DNA from: Candidatus Binataceae bacterium
GTDB taxonomy: Bacteria; Desulfobacterota; Binatia; Binatales; Binataceae
Length of the DNA: 42,788 bases
Direction: 5' to 3'
NCBI GenBank assembly: GCA_030041155.1
Contig: JASHOJ010000219.1
Span: 1 to 42,788 of the forward strand
The translations under genes were made by a program, and so were the position numbers. A model generated the notes under the pieces. The model made no database searches. It was not told where the DNA came from and saw only the letters and a program-made list of their open reading frames with translations. Shown one piece after another: positions 40,138 to 42,788 of this stretch (position 1 is its first letter; each line of letters opens with the position of its first letter).

Positions 40138-41376
40138 CTACCGGACGGGTGCGCGGAAAAAAATCGCCCGCGCCCATAGTGCGACCAGAGCGCGCATCGA
40201 TCGCTCGTCCGTATGGCGCACGCCATTGTACCAATCCACGCCGATCTCTTGCGCGCGCAAGCTTAGCCGCGCCAGACGAAAAAATCTCCGATGCCGCGCT
40301 CCATAAAAATGGCGCGCCGCAAACTTAAGCTTCCTTAGCTTGCGACCGACGTGACCTCGATGCAGCGCGCGATCGTACCCCTTGAGCGCCGCGCGGTCTC
40401 CCTCAAGAGTCGCCGCTATCGCCCGCGCGGCGAGCTTGCCGTGCTCGAACGCGCACGAAATCCCCTCGCCCATCAGCGGATCTACACCCGCCGCATCGCC
40501 CGCCAGCAGCACCCGCCCCATAACGTAGGAGTCGCGCGGATTGAACCATCTGATCGGAAATGCGCGAAACGGCTGAGTCCGATTTTCCAGCATGTACAAC
40601 GGCAGTTCGGGAAAGGCCGCCCGAAGCTCGGTGAGCATCAGCGCCTGCTCTCCGCCCGCGGCGCCGGTGGCGCGTGGATGCTGGTCGTAGATGCCGACGT
40701 TCAGATGCGGCGTTCCATCGACGATGCATGGGAATGACCACGCGTAGCCCGGCACCCCCGCGCTGACACATCGGAAGTCGAAGCGATAGCAGTGGTCCTT
40801 GAACTCGGGCGCGCGCTCAGGATCGACCGCGATATCGGCCATCAGCGCGCGCCCGAGCGACTCCTTGCCGCCGGGAAAAACCGACGCCCGCACCCGGCTT
40901 CCCGAGCCATCCGCGCCGACCAGTAATTGCGAGTCGATCGCGCCGCGATCGGTCTCGATTCGCACCCGCTCCGAGGTTTGCTCAACGTCCAGAACGCGCG
41001 TGTGTTCCGCGATTATCAGTCCCGCCTCGCGTGCGGCGCGCGCAAGGCGCGCGTCGAACTCGTCGCGCCTGATAATCGTACACAGCGTCTCGCCGCCGCG
41101 TTCCAGCCTGACCGTGCCCGCTGGAGTATGCGCCTCTCCGCGAGTCACGATAGCGGCGGGAACCTCAAGCGGCAGATCCAATTCCTCCAGCGCCAGAAGC
41201 GTCTTCGGGATTAGTCCGCCGGCGCAGGTTTTGAAGCGCGGATGAGCTGATTTTTCGAGCGCGACCACGCGTCCACGAAGATCGGGACGCGCGCGCAGCA
41301 GGTACAATGCGGTCGCGAGGCCGGCCGGACCTGCGCCCGCTATCACGACCTCGCAAGCGGAAATCGAATCAACCAC
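40138..41376 (-). CDS. Geranylgeranyl reductase family flavoprotein
   Basis: 412 residues from a GTG at 41376. N-terminal FAD motif EVVIAGAGPAGLATALYLL, then the GGR/PHBH-like segments CAGGLIPKTL, RRDEFDARLARAAREAG, LLVGADGSGSRVR and a C-terminal GRVLLAGDAAGVDPLMGEGIS. The CAGG segment near residue 50 fits the geranylgeranyl-reductase group, which saturates isoprenoid chains, rather than ring hydroxylases. GTG at 41454 would add 26 residues without recognisable features; the true start is uncertain. First gene of the operon with the small membrane protein and BtuF-like protein, separated by a 102-bp gap. Confidence 0.88.
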   Translation of the reverse strand: MVDSISACEVVIAGAGPAGLATALYLLRARPDLRGRVVALEKSAHPRFKTCAGGLIPKTLLALEELDLPLEVPAAIVTRGEAHTPAGTVRLERGGETLCTIIRRDEFDARLARAAREAGLIIAEHTRVLDVEQTSERVRIETDRGAIDSQLLVGADGSGSRVRASVFPGGKESLGRALMADIAVDPERAPEFKDHCYRFDFRCVSAGVPGYAWSFPCIVDGTPHLNVGIYDQHPRATGAAGGEQALMLTELRAAFPELPLYMLENRTQPFRAFPIRWFNPRDSYVMGRVLLAGDAAGVDPLMGEGISCAFEHGKLAARAIAATLEGDRAALKGYDRALHRGHVGRKLRKLKFAARHFYGARHRRFFRLARLSLRAQEIGVDWYNGVRHTDERSMRALVALWARAIFFRAPVR

Positions 41377-41474
41377 CGGCTCAAAGAGGTAGCATCGAGA
41401 ACCCCCGCGAGAAAGATGCGATCCAGCGCGGCAGGTAATTGCCTGGGTGACCACCAGGAACTACCATCGGATTG

Positions 41475-41774
41475 ATGAAATCGGTCGGCGTCAAACAACT
41501 AAAGTCCCGGCTATCGGAGTATTTACGGCTGGTGCGCAGCGGTGAGACAGTCCTGGTCACCGATCGCGACGAAGTCGTTGCGGAGCTTCGCCCCACACGC
41601 CGGCAAACTGTACCCGCCGAGTCACCGGATGAGCTCCTCGACGCACTGGCTGAACGCGGCGAGCTAACCCGCGCCAGCCTGCCCAAGCGGCACTGGAGAT
41701 GGAGACCTAAGGGGCTCGGTTTTGACCCCGGTTTCGCATCCGCGCTACTCGACGAAATTCGCTCGGACCGGTGA
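41475..41774 (+). CDS. Phd/YefM-family antitoxin (orphan)
   Basis: 99 residues from the ATG at 41475. The N-terminal DNA-binding part KSVGVKQLKSRLSEYLRLVRSGETVLVTDRDEVVAELRP is characteristic of Phd/YefM antitoxins. Its tail is RWRPKGLGFDPGFASALLDEIRSDR, with the Leu/Asp/Glu pattern of the toxin-binding peptide that partners VapC-type PIN toxins. No toxin gene follows; only a 29-codon ORF starts at the overlapping GTGA. It is divergent from the flavoprotein gene. Confidence 0.85.
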   Translation: MKSVGVKQLKSRLSEYLRLVRSGETVLVTDRDEVVAELRPTRRQTVPAESPDELLDALAERGELTRASLPKRHWRWRPKGLGFDPGFASALLDEIRSDR

Positions 41775-41860
41775 GCCAGTGCGCGGTAGTGAATCTTTTT
41801 CTTTTTTATCAGCGATCCAAAGCGACCTCGCTGGCAGCATATATCGTCATGAACGCCTAA
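41771..41860 (+). pseudogene. 29-codon ORF where a toxin gene would start
   Basis: GTG at 41771 overlaps the antitoxin stop as GTGA, the arrangement of many antitoxin-toxin pairs. The frame encodes only 29 residues (starting SQCAVVNLFLFYQRSK) before TAA. The first strand is hydrophobic but lacks the Asp expected at the start of a PIN domain. It may be the remnant of a lost toxin or meaningless. Confidence 0.3.
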
Positions 41861-41867
41861 TGAGCGC

Positions 41868-41904
41868 GCGGCGCGGCGGCCTGATGACCGCCACGCCGCG
41901 CCGC
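41868..41904. terminator. Strong GC hairpin between convergent genes
   Basis: GCGGCGCGGCG (41868-41878) pairs perfectly with CGCCGCGCCGC (41894-41904) over a 15-nt loop. It lies between the antitoxin locus and the end of the protease gene, which converge. It has no T-run on either side and may act on both transcripts or with Rho. Confidence 0.45.
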
Positions 41905-41957
41905 AGATTCGTATTGCGCGCGCAATTTATCGCGCGCGCTTTCGTTAACTCTTCAGA

Positions 41958-42788
41958 TCATCCTTCGCCGCCCGGCTTGATTACCGTGTATAGCGTCGCG
42001 TTGCCGCGCTGCACCAGGAGCAGCGCCGACTTATTGCCCTTCTTCGCCTCGGTGGCCTTCGAGACGAAATCCTTCACGTTGTTCACCTTGTCGTGATTGA
42101 TTTCGAGCAACACGTCGCCCGGCTCTAATCCTGCGTCCGCCGCCGGACTGTCTGGTTGCACGCGCCGGATGACCACTCCCTTGTCGGCTTGCAGATGGAA
42201 TTGCTGCACCAGATCGGGCGTAATCTCGCCAACCTGCATGCCCCAGTTTAAGCCGGGTTCCTCGGCCTTGGCGCTCGCCACCTGCTGCTCCTTGAGCTCG
42301 CCGACTTTGACCTTAAGCGTCATGCTCTTGCCGTTGCGCAGGAGCTGCATCGGTACGGTCTGATTGACCGGCGTCTCGGCGACGAGCTCCGGCAGCTCAT
42401 GCTCGTCCTCAACCTCGTGGCCGTTGAACTTGGTGATGATGTCGCCGCGCTCGATGCCGGCCTTCGACGCAGGGCCGCCCTTCTCAACGCTGGCCACCAG
42501 CGCGCCTTCGGGCTTGGGCAAACCGAACGACTGCGCCAAGTCGGCGGTGACCTCCTGGATCTCGACGCCCAGCCATCCGCGGATGACGCGTCCGTGCGCC
42601 TTTAGCTGGTCCATCACGCTGCGCGCGAGGTCGATCGGGATTGCGAAGCCGATACCGTTGTTCGCGCCAGTGCGGCTGTAGATAGCGGTATTGATTCCGA
42701 TCACCTGGCCGGCGGTATTGAACAAAGTGCCGCCCGAGTTGCCGGGGTTAATAGAGGCATCGGTCTGCAGGAAATCGTCATAGTTGCC
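41958..42788 (-). CDS. DegP/HtrA-family serine protease, C-terminal part (cut by window edge)
   Basis: The frame is open to the window end; 276 codons are present and the N-terminus is missing. The first visible residues are [19 protein letters not shown], the strand and loop with the nucleophile Ser, followed by [15 protein letters not shown] and [17 protein letters not shown]. Two PDZ domains follow: PDZ1 with [16 protein letters not shown]2 with [18 protein letters not shown]. Periplasmic Do-like proteases (DegP, DegQ, MucD) degrade or refold misfolded envelope proteins. The catalytic His and Asp and the signal peptide lie outside the window. The 3' end faces the orphan antitoxin and a hairpin. 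Confidence 0.95.
   Translation of the reverse strand, partial: GNYDDFLQTDASINPGNSGGTLFNTAGQVIGINTAIYSRTGANNGIGFAIPIDLARSVMDQLKAHGRVIRGWLGVEIQEVTADLAQSFGLPKPEGALVASVEKGGPASKAGIERGDIITKFNGHEVEDEHELPELVAETPVNQTVPMQLLRNGKSMTLKVKVGELKEQQVASAKAEEPGLNWGMQVGEITPDLVQQFHLQADKGVVIRRVQPDSPAADAGLEPGDVLLEINHDKVNNVKDFVSKATEAKKGNKSALLLVQRGNATLYTVIKPGGEG

Noticed and set aside
39893-40234. 113-codon minus-strand frame across the gap between the flavoprotein and the small membrane protein
   Set aside because: It overlaps both conserved neighbours in other frames and shows no domain; the 102-bp gap alone is too small for a gene.
1-42788. CRISPR, transposon, integrase or tRNA signals
   Set aside because: No regularly spaced identical repeats, no transposase-like frame and no tRNA-like T-loop with matching acceptor stem was found by eye.

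Overview
The window is a high-G+C bacterial chromosome segment with about 40 closely packed protein genes. I saw no rRNA, tRNA, CRISPR array, insertion sequence or phage gene. The housekeeping genes are ordinary bacterial ones (pyr genes, lepA-lepB, rlmN, prfA-prmC, rpmE). The accessory genes (F420-type LLM oxidoreductase, two CaiB/BaiF family III proteins, a Rieske oxygenase, a ferritin-like diiron protein, a geranylgeranyl-reductase-like flavoprotein, lipoproteins) suggest a free-living, metabolically broad, Gram-negative soil or sediment lineage of the Desulfobacterota/Candidatus Binatota kind. That placement is inferred from gene content; no phylogenetic marker was tested.

Region 1 (1-3240, minus strand) is a pyrimidine operon in the order pyrR, pyrB fusion, pyrC. 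The middle gene joins an aspartate carbamoyltransferase catalytic chain, a PyrI-type four-cysteine zinc module and a second, non-canonical PyrR domain in one 650-residue protein. A terminator-like hairpin sits just upstream of pyrR. Region 2 (3240-12665, minus strand) is a long, tight run: rlmN, mtnP, a PfkB kinase, a GT2 glycosyltransferase, UDP-glucose dehydrogenase, a GalE-type epimerase, lepA, lepB and a coiled-coil protein.

Region 3 (13077-14954, plus strand) holds a lone lipoprotein with a long Thr-Pro/Thr-Ala stalk and a cysteine-rich thaumatin-like domain. Region 4 (14982-17274, minus strand) is rpmE, prfA, prmC with a strong terminator between rpmE and prfA. Region 5 (17324-22403, plus strand) has a membrane-anchored protein coupled to a TonB-C-like lipoprotein, then a DHDPS/NAL-family aldolase overlapping a PfkB-SIS fusion.

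Region 6 (22410-27161) is acyl-CoA and redox metabolism: a TetR regulator, a diiron protein and an enoyl-CoA hydratase/isomerase on the minus strand, with a 24-bp palindrome between the first two, then a divergent LLM oxidoreductase and a CaiB-like protein. Region 7 (27269-32090, plus strand) has a membrane methyltransferase, a three-gene signalling cassette (membrane twin-FHA protein, zinc-ribbon TM2 protein, membrane Ser/Thr kinase lacking the usual VAIK lysine) and a PHP hydrolase.

Region 8 (32060-42788) has a ClC protein with CBS and TrkA-C regions, an alpha/beta hydrolase, a class III aminotransferase divergent from a Rieske oxygenase, an AMACR-like protein, an operon of flavoprotein, small membrane protein and BtuF-like protein, an orphan Phd/YefM antitoxin, and the C-terminal part of a DegP/HtrA protease cut by the window edge. 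The observations I rate most unusual are the PyrB-zinc-PyrR fusion, the thaumatin-like lipoprotein, the PfkB-SIS fusion coupled to an aldolase, and the FHA/zinc-ribbon/kinase cassette.
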